DNA from: an uncultured Dokdonia sp.
GTDB taxonomy: Bacteria > Bacteroidota > Bacteroidia > Flavobacteriales > Flavobacteriaceae
Length of the DNA: 64,000 bases
Direction of reading: 5' to 3'
Assembly: GCF_947496725.1 (NCBI RefSeq)
Contig: NZ_CANMDS010000004.1
Location: 62,001-126,000 of the forward strand
The notes beneath the pieces were generated by a model. It saw only the letters and a program-made list of their open reading frames with translations. It searched no databases and was not told the origin of the DNA. The translations under genes were made by a program, and so were the position numbers. Positions 1 through 7,968 of this stretch are shown in pieces; positions within the stretch are counted from its first letter, which is position 1; every line of letters begins with the position of its first letter.

Positions 1-403
1 CCTCACCATTTACCTCTGTCATAGGTGTCTCTAGCGAGTGTCTGTATATAGTAGCTGTAGATGAGTTAAGCCACACCTGCGGCGGATTGCTGCACTGAGA
101 GATAGCCTTACCTATAATGGTTGTCGTGTCTACTCGTGAATTTAAAATTGCGTCTCTGTTCTTTTTGTGATAACGACAGTCTACAGATCTACCAGCCATA
201 TTTATGACTACATCTGTATCTTCAAATTCGTTTTTCCATCCTGCTACATTTTTTGCATCCCACAGTACTGTACGAACATTGTTAGAAGGTGCTTTTTGCT
301 TTCGCGAAAGCAAAACTATTTCCTCAAATTGATTTTGAAAGTGGTTAATAAGTATACTGCCTAAAAAGCCACTACCGCCAGCGATTATTAATTTTTTCAT
401 CAT
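1..403 (-). CDS. TIGR01777-type NAD(P)-dependent epimerase, N-terminal part (cut by the window edge)
   Basis: Reading the minus strand from the ATG pair at 398-403 gives an open frame to the window edge with no stop. The N-terminus carries a Rossmann glycine motif, GGSGFLGS (about residues 9-16), followed by a short-chain-dehydrogenase pattern with NSSTATIY near residue 115. This fits the YfcH/SDR39U1 (TIGR01777) epimerase group; the true substrate of that family is poorly known. The gene lies 3 nt after the small membrane-protein gene at 407-787, so the two are probably cotranscribed. A copy of the dispersed palindrome encodes LSRKQ at residues 32-36. Either ATG could be the start (403 or 400). 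The C-terminal half is outside the window. Confidence 0.8.
   Translation of the reverse strand, partial: MMKKLIIAGGSGFLGSILINHFQNQFEEIVLLSRKQKAPSNNVRTVLWDAKNVAGWKNEFEDTDVVINMAGRSVDCRYHKKNRDAILNSRVDTTTIIGKAISQCSNPPQVWLNSSTATIYRHSLETPMTEVNGE
298..311. repeat. Dispersed palindrome, perfect core (22-bp palindrome at 294-315)
   Basis: GCTTTCGCGAAAGC inside the epimerase gene, read as LSRKQ. The inverted symmetry extends 4 bp on each side with T/A pairs. Confidence 0.95.
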
Positions 404-406
404 TGC

Positions 407-787
407 CTAAATTGTTTTATTTGATACGATTGATATGTCTTTTTCTTGCGAGGTAAGTGTATACTCACTCTGCTTGTATGTGAGTATTAAAAAGTAGATA
501 CTTAGAGCAATGCCTAGTGTGATAGGAAGCCAAAACAAGAAGTCAAACGATGAGAAATAGTTTAAACATAAAAGAAGCGAAAGGCTCAAGACCGTTACAA
601 CTCCATATATTATAAAGTACTTCTTAAGATGGGGCGCTACGTCAGACCAGCGAAATAAGAGGTACACAAAGCAACATACTTGTATGGCTCCAGTTATGGG
701 CAGAAAAAGTAGACCGCCATAGACTGTTATAAATAAAATCGCATTAGTAATAATTAGAGTCTTGTTTATAAGGAATAGCGTTTTCAT
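407..787 (-). CDS. Small integral membrane protein of unknown function
   Basis: A 126-residue protein with four hydrophobic segments (about residues 8-28, 30-47, 60-78 and 84-103) and a short polar C-terminal tail. I do not recognise a family. It sits between the GbsR-type regulator gene, from which it is separated by a terminator-like hairpin, and the epimerase gene, which starts 3 nt after its stop. It therefore probably begins a two-gene transcript with the epimerase. It is likely a small inner-membrane protein. Confidence 0.65.
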   Translation of the reverse strand: MKTLFLINKTLIITNAILFITVYGGLLFLPITGAIQVCCFVYLLFRWSDVAPHLKKYFIIYGVVTVLSLSLLLCLNYFSSFDFLFWLPITLGIALSIYFLILTYKQSEYTLTSQEKDISIVSNKTI

Positions 788-823
788 AATATTTATATTT
801 CAGAAATTATTGAAACTTTTAGT

Positions 824-851
824 GAAATAAAAAGCACTTTCACAGTGCTCC
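824..851 (-). terminator. Rho-independent terminator of the GbsR-type regulator gene
   Basis: On the minus strand AGCACT and AGTGCT (833-849) form a 6-bp stem with a 5-nt loop, followed by TTTTATTT. It lies 23 nt after the regulator stop codon and separates that gene from the membrane-protein/epimerase pair. Confidence 0.65.
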
Positions 852-874
852 TTAAATGTTGAGGTTAACAATTG

Positions 875-1378
875 TTACTTCATTAACTTCATAATTGTTT
901 TTGTAATCCAGCTTTCTTTATAATCTGTAATTTTTTCTAGCATACTATCTGCTCTAGATACAAACTCATAAAGCTCTGCCGTTTTGGTCTTGAAGTGGGC
1001 AGCCTCTGTAGAGCCTGTTTCTTCTATACTACTTACTTCTTGCAAGACACGTAGCGTAGGTTTTATCTCTCTCTTGCTTCTTTCTTTGGCTATTTTTCTG
1101 GCAAGCTCATCTATATTACTTTCGGCTACAAAATACTCTCGGCGTTCACCCGTTTTATACTCTTTAAAGATAATTCCCCAGTCTATAAGTGCTCGTAGGT
1201 TCATACTCGCATTTCCTCTAGAGATATAAAGCTCGCCCATAATATCTTCCATACTTAACGCCTCTGGAGACACCATAAGTAAGGCGTGTATTTGAGCCAT
1301 TGTCTTATTAATACCCCATTGCGTACCTAGCGCTCCCCAAGTTTGTATAAACTTATTTTTTGCTTGATCAAATTCCAT
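875..1378 (-). CDS. GbsR/MarR-family winged-helix transcriptional regulator
   Basis: A 167-residue protein matching the GbsR branch of MarR regulators: an N-terminal helix with the WGALGTQWGI stretch (residues 14-23), then a winged helix-turn-helix (about 28-85) containing LYISRGNASMNLRALIDWG. The C-terminal part (about 95-167) is helical and probably dimerises. In related Flavobacteriia such regulators often sit near TIGR01777 epimerases and photolyase or cryptochrome genes, so a stress or light role is possible (inference). A TATATTTG promoter element ends only 4 nt before the start codon, which suggests a leaderless transcript. The divergent neighbour is a glycosyltransferase gene. Confidence 0.85.
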   Translation of the reverse strand: MEFDQAKNKFIQTWGALGTQWGINKTMAQIHALLMVSPEALSMEDIMGELYISRGNASMNLRALIDWGIIFKEYKTGERREYFVAESNIDELARKIAKERSKREIKPTLRVLQEVSSIEETGSTEAAHFKTKTAELYEFVSRADSMLEKITDYKESWITKTIMKLMK

Positions 1379-1382
1379 ACGT

Positions 1383-1412
1383 CAAATATAAGGATGTTAT
1401 TGTAATTTCAAA
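1383..1412 (-). promoter_or_regulatory. Promoter of the GbsR-type regulator gene
   Basis: On the minus strand, a TTTTG element (about 1409-1412 plus flank), an 18-nt spacer and TATATTTG (1383-1390) fit the Bacteroidetes consensus. TATATTTG ends 4 nt before the ATG at 1378, so the mRNA probably has little or no leader. Confidence 0.6.
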
Positions 1413-1454
1413 AATAAATGAAAGTTAAATTTTCACTGTCAGTTTTGTTATTCC

Positions 1455-1462
1455 TATTTTTG
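1455..1462 (+). promoter_or_regulatory. Predicted -7 element of the glycosyltransferase gene
   Basis: TATTTTTG fits TAnnTTTG and ends 4 nt before the ATG at 1467. The upstream element is only an approximate TTTC about 20 nt earlier. Confidence 0.45.
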
Positions 1463-1466
1463 GATT

Positions 1467-2687
1467 ATGAATGTACTTGTAATCTCAACAGTTTGGGTAG
1501 AGCCCACTTCTTCGGCAGCAGGAAGTAGGATGTTACAGCTGCTTACTATTTTTAAAGAAAAAGGCTGGAATGTCACCTATGCAAGTACAGCCGGAACTTC
1601 TCAAAATGCAATCTCGCTAAGTGATTTTGATATTGAGACCGCAACGATACAGCTTAACGATGATTCTTTTAACGCTTTCGCGAAAGCGTACAACCCCACC
1701 ATCGTACTCTTTGATAGATTTATGGCAGAGGAGCAATTTGGCTGGCGAATAGACGAAGCGTGCCCCAATGCTCTAAAAATACTAGACACCGAAGATCTGC
1801 ACTGTCTAAGAAAAGCAAGAGCGCAAGCCGTAAAAGAAGAGCGAGTTTTTGAACCCAAGGACTTAATTTCTGATATCGCCAAAAGGGAGATAGCCTCCAT
1901 TTACAGATGTGATCTCACCTTGATGATCTCAACAGTAGAGATGGATTTGCTACAAACTTTTTTTAAAGTTCCTGCTTCATTATTGCACTATGTACCATTT
2001 CTAGTTTCTGCACTTGAGAGTGATTTTGTTCCTTTTAAAGAGCGAGCGCATTTTATAGCCATAGGCAATTTTATACACCCACCTAACTGGGATGCCACCC
2101 TAGAACTAAAAAAACATATTTGGCCACACATACGCCAGCAACTGCCGCAAGCAGAGATGCATATTTATGGCGCTTATGTGCCAGAGAAGGCATTACAGCT
2201 GCATAATCCCAAAGAGGGGTTTTTGGTAAAAGGAAGAGCAGAGAGCGCTCATCAGGTGATAAGAAATGCCAGAGTTTTACTAGCACCGCTTAGGTATGGG
2301 GCTGGCCTTAAAGGTAAATTTATAGATGCGATGCAATGTGGCACTCCATCTGTAACAACAGAGATAGGAGCAGAGGGAATGAGCCAGCACTTAGACTGGC
2401 CCGGTAGTGTAAATGATGATTATGATGCATTTATAAAAGCTGCAGTCTCCTTATATAGTAATGAGTCAAAATGGCAAAAAGCCCAAGAAAATGGCGTAAG
2501 GATAATTAATACCAATTTTCAAAAAGACAATTATGCCAGCCTGCTTACAGATACATTACAGCACCTGATGGATAATTTGATTATGCATCGTGCTGCAAAC
2601 TTTACAGGCCAGATGTTACAACATCACACAATGCGTAGCACACTATTTATGTCAAAATGGATAGCAGAAAAAAACAAAAAGGAGTAA
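1467..2687 (+). CDS. Glycosyltransferase, GT4-like (GT-B fold)
   Basis: A 406-residue protein with the GT-B pattern: an N-terminal Rossmann-like domain opening MNVLVISTVW, and a C-terminal donor-binding domain. The latter has IGNFIHPPNWDA (about residues 198-209) and the loop GLKGKFIDAMQCGTPSVTTEIG, in which the acidic position of the usual EX7E motif is partly changed. It probably transfers a sugar from a nucleotide-sugar donor in surface glycan or exopolysaccharide synthesis; the substrate cannot be told. The palindromic repeat encodes AFAKA at residues 70-74, in a probable surface loop. The stop codon lies inside a strong bidirectional terminator. Confidence 0.8.
   Translation: MNVLVISTVWVEPTSSAAGSRMLQLLTIFKEKGWNVTYASTAGTSQNAISLSDFDIETATIQLNDDSFNAFAKAYNPTIVLFDRFMAEEQFGWRIDEACPNALKILDTEDLHCLRKARAQAVKEERVFEPKDLISDIAKREIASIYRCDLTLMISTVEMDLLQTFFKVPASLLHYVPFLVSALESDFVPFKERAHFIAIGNFIHPPNWDATLELKKHIWPHIRQQLPQAEMHIYGAYVPEKALQLHNPKEGFLVKGRAESAHQVIRNARVLLAPLRYGAGLKGKFIDAMQCGTPSVTTEIGAEGMSQHLDWPGSVNDDYDAFIKAAVSLYSNESKWQKAQENGVRIINTNFQKDNYASLLTDTLQHLMDNLIMHRAANFTGQMLQHHTMRSTLFMSKWIAEKNKKE
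1674..1687. repeat. Dispersed palindrome, perfect core (18-bp palindrome at 1672-1689)
   Basis: Inside the glycosyltransferase gene, read in frame as AFAKA (residues 70-74). Confidence 0.95.
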
Positions 2688-2711
2688 GCCACGCTTACTC
2701 CTTTTTGTTTT
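2671..2711. terminator. Bidirectional terminator between the glycosyltransferase and M3 peptidase genes
   Basis: A long stem, GGAGTAAGC with GCTTACTCC, flanked by an A-rich arm before and a T-rich arm after, overlapping the glycosyltransferase stop. Both strands get a U-rich tail, which suits the convergent gene pair. Confidence 0.85.
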
Positions 2712-2727
2712 TAATCGACTTAATAAA

Positions 2728-4758
2728 TTAATCTATAAGTCCTGCTCTTTTGAGTAGTGCTTCTGGTTTAGGTTCTTGACCTCTAAAACGTTTATAGAGT
2801 GTCATAGGGTCCTCAGTTCCTCCTTTTGAGAGTACGTGGTCCTTAAACTTAGTTGCTACGTCTTTATTAAATATCCCTTGTTCTTTAAAATATTCAAAAG
2901 CATCTGCATCTAGTACTTCTGCCCATTTATAACTATAATATCCAGATGAGTAACCTCCTTGAAAAATGTGAGCAAAGGCTGTACTCATACAGGTCTCTGG
3001 AGTGTCTGGATATAAAGCAGTGTTGCCAAAGGCTTCTTTTTCAAAAGCTTTTACATCTGTTATATTGCTTGGGTCTTGCCCGTGCCAAGACATATCTAGC
3101 AACCCAAAGCTAAGTTGTCTCAATGTTTGCATTCCTTCTTGAAACGTTGCTGCATCTTTTATTTTTTGAACAAGCTCCATAGGGATTACTTCGCCAGTTT
3201 CATAATGAGTAGCAAAGAGCTCTAGAGCTTCTTTTTCATAGCACCAGTTTTCTAGCACTTGGCTAGGTAACTCTACAAAGTCCCAGTATACAGAAGTTCC
3301 AGATAGGCTAGGGTAGGTAGTATTTGCTAGCATACCGTGTAACCCGTGACCAAACTCGTGAAAGAGTGTTGTAACTTCATTAAAAGTAAGTAGGGATGGC
3401 TTGCTAGGTGTAGATGGAGTGAAGTTACATACGTTAGATATGTGTGGTCGCTCATTTACTCCATTCTCAATTTTTTGACCTTTAAAAGAGGTCATCCAGG
3501 CACCACCACGTTTTCCCTTTCTTGGGTGAAAATCTGCATAAAAAAGAGAGATGTAATTACCATCTACATCTGTAACTCTATATGTTTTTACATCCTTATG
3601 ATATACATCTACATCTGTTACCTGCTCAAACTGCAACCCAAAGAGACGTGTTGCTACTTCAAACACACCATTTATTACATTTTCTAATTTGAAGTAAGGT
3701 TTGAGTTGCTCGTCATCTAGGTTAAAGAGTTCTTTTTTTAGTTTTTCAGAATAGTAAGAACCATCCCATTTTTGAAGTGCGTCTATACCGTCTTGTGTTT
3801 TTGCAAAATTTTCTAATTGTGCAAACTCTCTCTCTGCTGCAGGTTTTGCTTTTTCTAAGAGTTCGTTTAGAAAATCTTTAACCTTAGCTGGCGTTTGTGC
3901 CATACGTTCTTCAAGTACAAAATGGGCGTGCGTATCATAACCTAGTAGCTGTGCACGCTCGTGACGAAGGTTAACAATCTCAATGACGTTTTTTTGATTA
4001 TCGTACTCATTACCTTTAAAGGCTTTACTGCCAAAGGCAAGAGAAAGCTCTTTGCGTAGCTCGCGATTATCTGCATATTTCATAAAGGGAATGTAACTAG
4101 GGTAGTCAAGTGTTACTACCCAGCCTTCTTTATCTCTAGAAGCTGCATCTGCTGCAAAGGCTTCTTTTGCACTTGCAGGGACTCCATCAAGATCTTCTTC
4201 ATTTGTGAGGTGAAGCTCGTAGCTGTTTGTTTCTGCCAAGATATTTTCGCCAAAACTGAGTTTTAATTTTGCGAGAGCTGTATCAATTTCGCGTAAGCGT
4301 GATTTTTTATCTTCAGGTAGGTTTGCCCCATTACGAGCAAAACTTTTATATTTTTTTTCTAATAACGTTTTTTCTTCTACAGAAAGATCCAAATCATCTT
4401 TCTGGGCGTATATACTTTTAATACGCTCAAACAGTGTCTCGTTAAGAGTAACATCATTGCTAAAAGCGGTAAGAAGTGGCGATACTTCTTGTGCTATTTT
4501 TTGAATAGCCTCAGAGGTCTCTGCGCTATTAAGGTTAAAAAACACACTAGAAATACGATCTAGTTGTTGTCCAGAATAGTCAAGAGCAGCAATCGTGTTT
4601 TGAAAGGTAGGCGCCTCAGTATTATTTGTAATAGCATCTATCTCATTACGATTAATTTGTATCGCTTCTATAAAGGCTGGCTTAAAGTGCTCGTCCTTAA
4701 TAGTATTAAATGGAGCTTCATTAAAGTCTTGTAAAAGTGGATTAGATGTAAGTGACAT
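2728..4758 (-). CDS. M3-family zinc metallopeptidase (oligopeptidase A / Dcp type)
   Basis: A 676-residue protein of the length usual for peptidyl-dipeptidase Dcp and oligopeptidase A (PrlC). The catalytic motif FHEFGHGLH is near residues 466-474: two His and a downstream Glu bind zinc, and the Glu within HEFGH is catalytic. No signal peptide is visible (MSLTSNPLLQDFNEAPFN), so it is probably cytoplasmic and degrades short peptides, including cleaved signal peptides. It is a single-gene unit, convergent with the glycosyltransferase gene across a shared terminator. Dcp and OpdA cannot be separated by eye. Confidence 0.9.
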   Translation of the reverse strand: MSLTSNPLLQDFNEAPFNTIKDEHFKPAFIEAIQINRNEIDAITNNTEAPTFQNTIAALDYSGQQLDRISSVFFNLNSAETSEAIQKIAQEVSPLLTAFSNDVTLNETLFERIKSIYAQKDDLDLSVEEKTLLEKKYKSFARNGANLPEDKKSRLREIDTALAKLKLSFGENILAETNSYELHLTNEEDLDGVPASAKEAFAADAASRDKEGWVVTLDYPSYIPFMKYADNRELRKELSLAFGSKAFKGNEYDNQKNVIEIVNLRHERAQLLGYDTHAHFVLEERMAQTPAKVKDFLNELLEKAKPAAEREFAQLENFAKTQDGIDALQKWDGSYYSEKLKKELFNLDDEQLKPYFKLENVINGVFEVATRLFGLQFEQVTDVDVYHKDVKTYRVTDVDGNYISLFYADFHPRKGKRGGAWMTSFKGQKIENGVNERPHISNVCNFTPSTPSKPSLLTFNEVTTLFHEFGHGLHGMLANTTYPSLSGTSVYWDFVELPSQVLENWCYEKEALELFATHYETGEVIPMELVQKIKDAATFQEGMQTLRQLSFGLLDMSWHGQDPSNITDVKAFEKEAFGNTALYPDTPETCMSTAFAHIFQGGYSSGYYSYKWAEVLDADAFEYFKEQGIFNKDVATKFKDHVLSKGGTEDPMTLYKRFRGQEPKPEALLKRAGLID

Positions 4759-4992
4759 AAGTGCTTTTGAAATTATAAATTGTTTAAAAAGAGTGTTTTG
4801 TCGAAAAAAACACGCATTTTGTCGATATATGCGATATTTTTTTTATGTTCGCTATGTCTATTTGAAATAGGCATATATTTGAGAAAATATGAAATTGATT
4901 TCCCCCAATCGATGTAGATATTACTAAAGGTTTGATTAATATTTAGAATGGTTAATAAATACAGTATCAATCCCCCAACAACTGCATTGATA

Positions 4993-5022
4993 AAGACCGC
5001 TCGTAAGAGCGGTCTTTTTTTT
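4993..5022 (+). terminator. Strong intrinsic terminator downstream of purE, best formed on the plus strand
   Basis: AAGACCGCTC-GTAA-GAGCGGTCTT is a perfect 10-bp stem with a 4-nt loop, followed on the plus strand by eight T. It overlaps the purE stop codon (5021-5023). Read on the minus strand it would end purE, but with a weak U tail (TTTAT). Confidence 0.7.
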
Positions 5023-5500
5023 ATTTAATGCTTTTTGCGCCTTCTATTACTTTTTGCTTAAGCCCTTCTTTATAGGCAAGCATTTTATCTTGCAGTGCGC
5101 TATCTCTTGCGCCTAGAATTTGTGCTGCAAGGATTCCAGCATTTTTTGCGCCATCTAGGGCTACTGTTGCGACAGGTACTCCGCCTGGCATTTGTAATAT
5201 AGAGAGTACAGAGTCCCACCCATCTATAGAGTTGCGAGACTTAACTGGTACGCCTATCACTGGTAAGGGTGATAAGGAAGCAACCATACCTGGAAGGTGA
5301 GCAGCGCCACCAGCACCAGCTATAATTACATTTATGCCACGCGTATGTGCATTTTTACTATAATCAAAAAGTTTATCTGGTGTGCGGTGTGCACTTACGA
5401 TGTCTACCTCTATATCGATATCCATCTCTTTTAAGAAGTCTATAGCTTCTTGCATTACTGGGAGGTCACTCGTGCTTCCCATTATGATTCCTACTTTCAT
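5021..5500 (-). CDS. purE: N5-carboxyaminoimidazole ribonucleotide mutase PurE
   Basis: A 159-residue class I PurE that moves the carboxylate of N5-CAIR to give CAIR in de novo purine synthesis. It shows GSTSD (residues 8-12), SAHRTP (about 36-41) and the GAGGAAHLPGM stretch, which bind the substrate phosphate and carry the active-site His. It follows purK by 10 nt in the same transcript, the usual order for this two-step route (PurK makes N5-CAIR, PurE converts it). It is cytoplasmic. A hairpin terminator overlaps its stop. Confidence 0.95.
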   Translation of the reverse strand: MKVGIIMGSTSDLPVMQEAIDFLKEMDIDIEVDIVSAHRTPDKLFDYSKNAHTRGINVIIAGAGGAAHLPGMVASLSPLPVIGVPVKSRNSIDGWDSVLSILQMPGGVPVATVALDGAKNAGILAAQILGARDSALQDKMLAYKEGLKQKVIEGAKSIK

Positions 5501-5510
5501 CGTGTTTGAT

Positions 5511-6665
5511 TTATTGTGCGATTACTTTTATGCTTCCTTTTACCTTTTCGGCTACAGTTCTTGCTTTTTCTATATTGTGATCTACAATAGTTACGTGACC
5601 CATTTTTCTAAAAGGGCGCGTCTCTTTTTTACCATAAATATGAGGGGTTACCCCGTCCATACCCATTATATGCTCTATGTTCTCATATTTTACTTGGCCA
5701 GTATAGCCTTCATCTCCTACTAGATTTACCATTACAGAAGCAACTTTACTATCTGTATTGCCTAGTGGTAGATCTAAAATGGCTCTGAGGTGCTGCTCAA
5801 ACTGGTTTGTAAAACTTCCTTCTATACTGTAGTGACCACTATTGTGTGGTCTTGGAGCTACTTCATTTACAAGAATCTCATCATTTTCTGTCTGAAACAT
5901 TTCTACCGCAAGTAATCCCACGTGACCAAAAGCGTTAGAAACTCTCTCTGCAATATCTCGTGCTTTTTGAGCTACGGTCTCATCTATACGAGCTGGGCAT
6001 ATAACATACTCTACTTGGTTTGCCTCTGGATGAAACTCCATCTCTACCACAGGGTAGGTTTTAACCTCTCCAGATACATTGCGAGCTACTATTACGGCCA
6101 GCTCATTTTTAAATGGGATCATCTTTTCGGCTATGCAAGGTACTTCTGGTAAAGTGTCAAGGTCACTTGCGGTGCGCACTACAGATACTCCTTTGCCATC
6201 ATAGCCTCCTGTACAAGATTTCCAAATAAATGGTAGGTTGTCTAGCCATTGTGGAGATCCTTTTACCGCTTTCGCGAAAGCGTACTTCTCATAACTTGCC
6301 GTCGGGATGTTGTGCTTTTTATAAAAGTCCTTTTGTACACCTTTATCTTGTATGTTGCGTAAAACTGATGGTTGAGGATACACTTGTATGCCTTCCTTTT
6401 CTAACGTCTCTAGGGCATCGATGTTTACACTCTCTATCTCAAAGGTGAGTACATCTACCTTACGGCCAAATTTTACTACAGTATCATAGTCCATAAGACT
6501 ACCTTGTGTAAAATGGTTGCAGGCAATCTTGCAGGGAGCCTCATTGCTTGGGTCAAGTACGTAGGTCTGTATATCATACTTGCGGGTGTCGTAAAGCATC
6601 ATTTTACCTAGTTGACCACCACCTAAGATGCCTAATTTAAATTGAGAAGAGAAGTAATTTTTCAT
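5511..6665 (-). CDS. purK: N5-carboxyaminoimidazole ribonucleotide synthase PurK
   Basis: A 384-residue ATP-grasp enzyme that uses ATP and bicarbonate to carboxylate AIR. The N-terminal domain has LGILGGGQLGKMM (residues 12-24). The ATP-grasp part has KSCTGGYDGKGV (about 149-160) and NEVAPRPHNSGH, a PurK signature. The palindromic repeat encodes AFAKA at residues 129-133, between the linker and the ATP-grasp core. The 5' leader holds a degraded copy of the same palindrome, able to fold as a 7-bp hairpin just before the start codon. It is the first gene of purK-purE. Confidence 0.95.
   Translation of the reverse strand: MKNYFSSQFKLGILGGGQLGKMMLYDTRKYDIQTYVLDPSNEAPCKIACNHFTQGSLMDYDTVVKFGRKVDVLTFEIESVNIDALETLEKEGIQVYPQPSVLRNIQDKGVQKDFYKKHNIPTASYEKYAFAKAVKGSPQWLDNLPFIWKSCTGGYDGKGVSVVRTASDLDTLPEVPCIAEKMIPFKNELAVIVARNVSGEVKTYPVVEMEFHPEANQVEYVICPARIDETVAQKARDIAERVSNAFGHVGLLAVEMFQTENDEILVNEVAPRPHNSGHYSIEGSFTNQFEQHLRAILDLPLGNTDSKVASVMVNLVGDEGYTGQVKYENIEHIMGMDGVTPHIYGKKETRPFRKMGHVTIVDHNIEKARTVAEKVKGSIKVIAQ
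6268..6281. repeat. Dispersed palindrome, perfect core (16-bp palindrome at 6267-6282)
   Basis: Inside purK, read in frame as AFAKA (residues 129-133). Confidence 0.95.
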
Positions 6666-6674
6666 AGCATATAA

Positions 6675-6688
6675 GTTTTCGCGAAAGC
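6675..6688. repeat. Dispersed palindrome, one half changed
   Basis: GTTTTCGCGAAAGC, 10-23 nt before the purK start codon. The GCGAAAGC half is intact. With its flanks, TTTTCGC and GCGAAAA pair around a GAAA loop (plus strand) or a TTTC loop (minus strand, the purK mRNA). Confidence 0.85.
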
Positions 6689-6702
6689 GAAAAATAGTGG
6701 TT

Positions 6703-6710
6703 CAAAAATA
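6703..6710 (-). promoter_or_regulatory. Predicted -7 element of purK-purE
   Basis: The minus strand reads TATTTTTG, fitting TAnnTTTG, 37 nt before the purK ATG. No clear TTG is visible at the expected distance. A start here would place the palindrome hairpin in the short leader. Confidence 0.4.
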
Positions 6711-6782
6711 CAAAATCGTCTGAGAGTAACTCATAATTATGTATTCATATCGAGATAGCTATAAGGACTGATTTTCAAATAC

Positions 6783-6790
6783 TATCTTTG
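6783..6790 (+). promoter_or_regulatory. Predicted -7 element of the hpt-adk gene
   Basis: TATCTTTG fits TAnnTTTG and lies 13 nt before the ATG at 6804. No good TTG is visible 19 nt upstream. Confidence 0.5.
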
Positions 6791-6803
6791 CCCTTTATTA
6801 TTT

Positions 6804-7919
6804 ATGAAAAATACAATTACACTTCACGACCTAACGTTTGAAAAATCTATTTCAAAAACAGATGTGCAACACGCTGTAAACGGTGTGGCTGTGCGTCTTA
6901 ATGAAGATTATAGAGGTAAACGACCGGTGTTTCTTACAGTGCTTAATGGTGCTTTTTTATTTAGTGCAGAGCTCATAAAAAAGTTTGACTACGAGTGCGA
7001 GATGAGCTTTATCAAGGTGGCTAGTTATGATGGAACTCAACAAAGCGATGAGATTCATACAGTAATGGGGGCAGAGCCGTCACTAAAAGGACGAGATGTA
7101 ATTGTAGTAGAAGATATAGTAGACTCTGGTAATACTATAGAGACTATTATAAAAATACTTGAACAAGAAGAGGTGGCGTCATATCGTATAGCCTCACTTT
7201 TATATAAACCAGAAGCCTATAAGAAACCGTATAAGGTAGATTATATAGGCCTGGAAATTTCAAATGATTTTGTGGTAGGGTTTGGTCTAGATTATAATGG
7301 TCTAGGGCGTAACCTCACATCAATATATAAACTTAAAAAAACTCATATGACCAATCTGGTTTTATTTGGCCCTCCAGGTGCCGGTAAAGGAACACAAGCC
7401 GAAGTTTTAAAAGAGAAGTATGACCTAGTACATATAAGTACTGGTGATGTTTTTAGATACAACATAAAAAACGCTACAGAACTTGGAACACTGGCAAAGT
7501 CTTATATAGACAAAGGACAGTTAGTGCCAGATACTGTTACGATAGATATGCTTAGTGCAGAGGTAGAGAAAAACGCAGATGCAAAAGGATTTATTTTTGA
7601 CGGCTTTCCTCGTACAGAAGCTCAGGCAGATGCTCTTGCAACATTACTAGCTTCAAAAAATACAGAGGTTGCAGGTATGGTTGCATTAGAGGTAGATGAT
7701 GAGGTGCTTGTACAGCGATTACTTGAGCGTGGTAAAACTTCTGGTCGTGCAGATGATGCAGATGAGGATGTGATACGTAACCGTATAAAAGTATATTATG
7801 CAGAGACGGCAATCTTAAAAGGATACTACGAGAAGCAAGACAAGTACCACGGAGTAGATGGGGTAGGTAGTATAGAAGAGATTACTGCAAGATTAAGTGA
7901 CGTGATTGACACGTTATAG
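6804..7919 (+). CDS. adk: Fused hypoxanthine phosphoribosyltransferase - adenylate kinase
   Basis: A 371-residue protein joining two purine enzymes. Residues 1-178 are a hypoxanthine-type phosphoribosyltransferase with the PRPP loop VVEDIVDSGNT (101-111), which converts hypoxanthine (and possibly guanine) plus PRPP to the nucleotide. Residues 182-371 are a complete adenylate kinase with P-loop GPPGAGKGT (189-197), FDGFPRT and the short-LID arginine stretch GKTSGRADD. The join LKKTHM contains an ATG at 7347, where a free-standing adk would start, so adenylate kinase alone might also be made by internal initiation. The frame is open throughout with no stop between the parts. obg follows 49 nt downstream. 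Confidence 0.92.
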   Translation: MKNTITLHDLTFEKSISKTDVQHAVNGVAVRLNEDYRGKRPVFLTVLNGAFLFSAELIKKFDYECEMSFIKVASYDGTQQSDEIHTVMGAEPSLKGRDVIVVEDIVDSGNTIETIIKILEQEEVASYRIASLLYKPEAYKKPYKVDYIGLEISNDFVVGFGLDYNGLGRNLTSIYKLKKTHMTNLVLFGPPGAGKGTQAEVLKEKYDLVHISTGDVFRYNIKNATELGTLAKSYIDKGQLVPDTVTIDMLSAEVEKNADAKGFIFDGFPRTEAQADALATLLASKNTEVAGMVALEVDDEVLVQRLLERGKTSGRADDADEDVIRNRIKVYYAETAILKGYYEKQDKYHGVDGVGSIEEITARLSDVIDTL

Positions 7920-7968
7920 ATTAGTGAAGAACTAATCATTACAATTAAATATAAAGGCTAGCTGAAAG

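Noticed and set aside
4773-4970. A 65-codon minus-strand frame between the M3 peptidase and purE genes
   Set aside because: Its composition is that of AT-rich intergenic DNA and it has no recognisable domain or signal. It overlaps the likely promoter region of the M3 gene.
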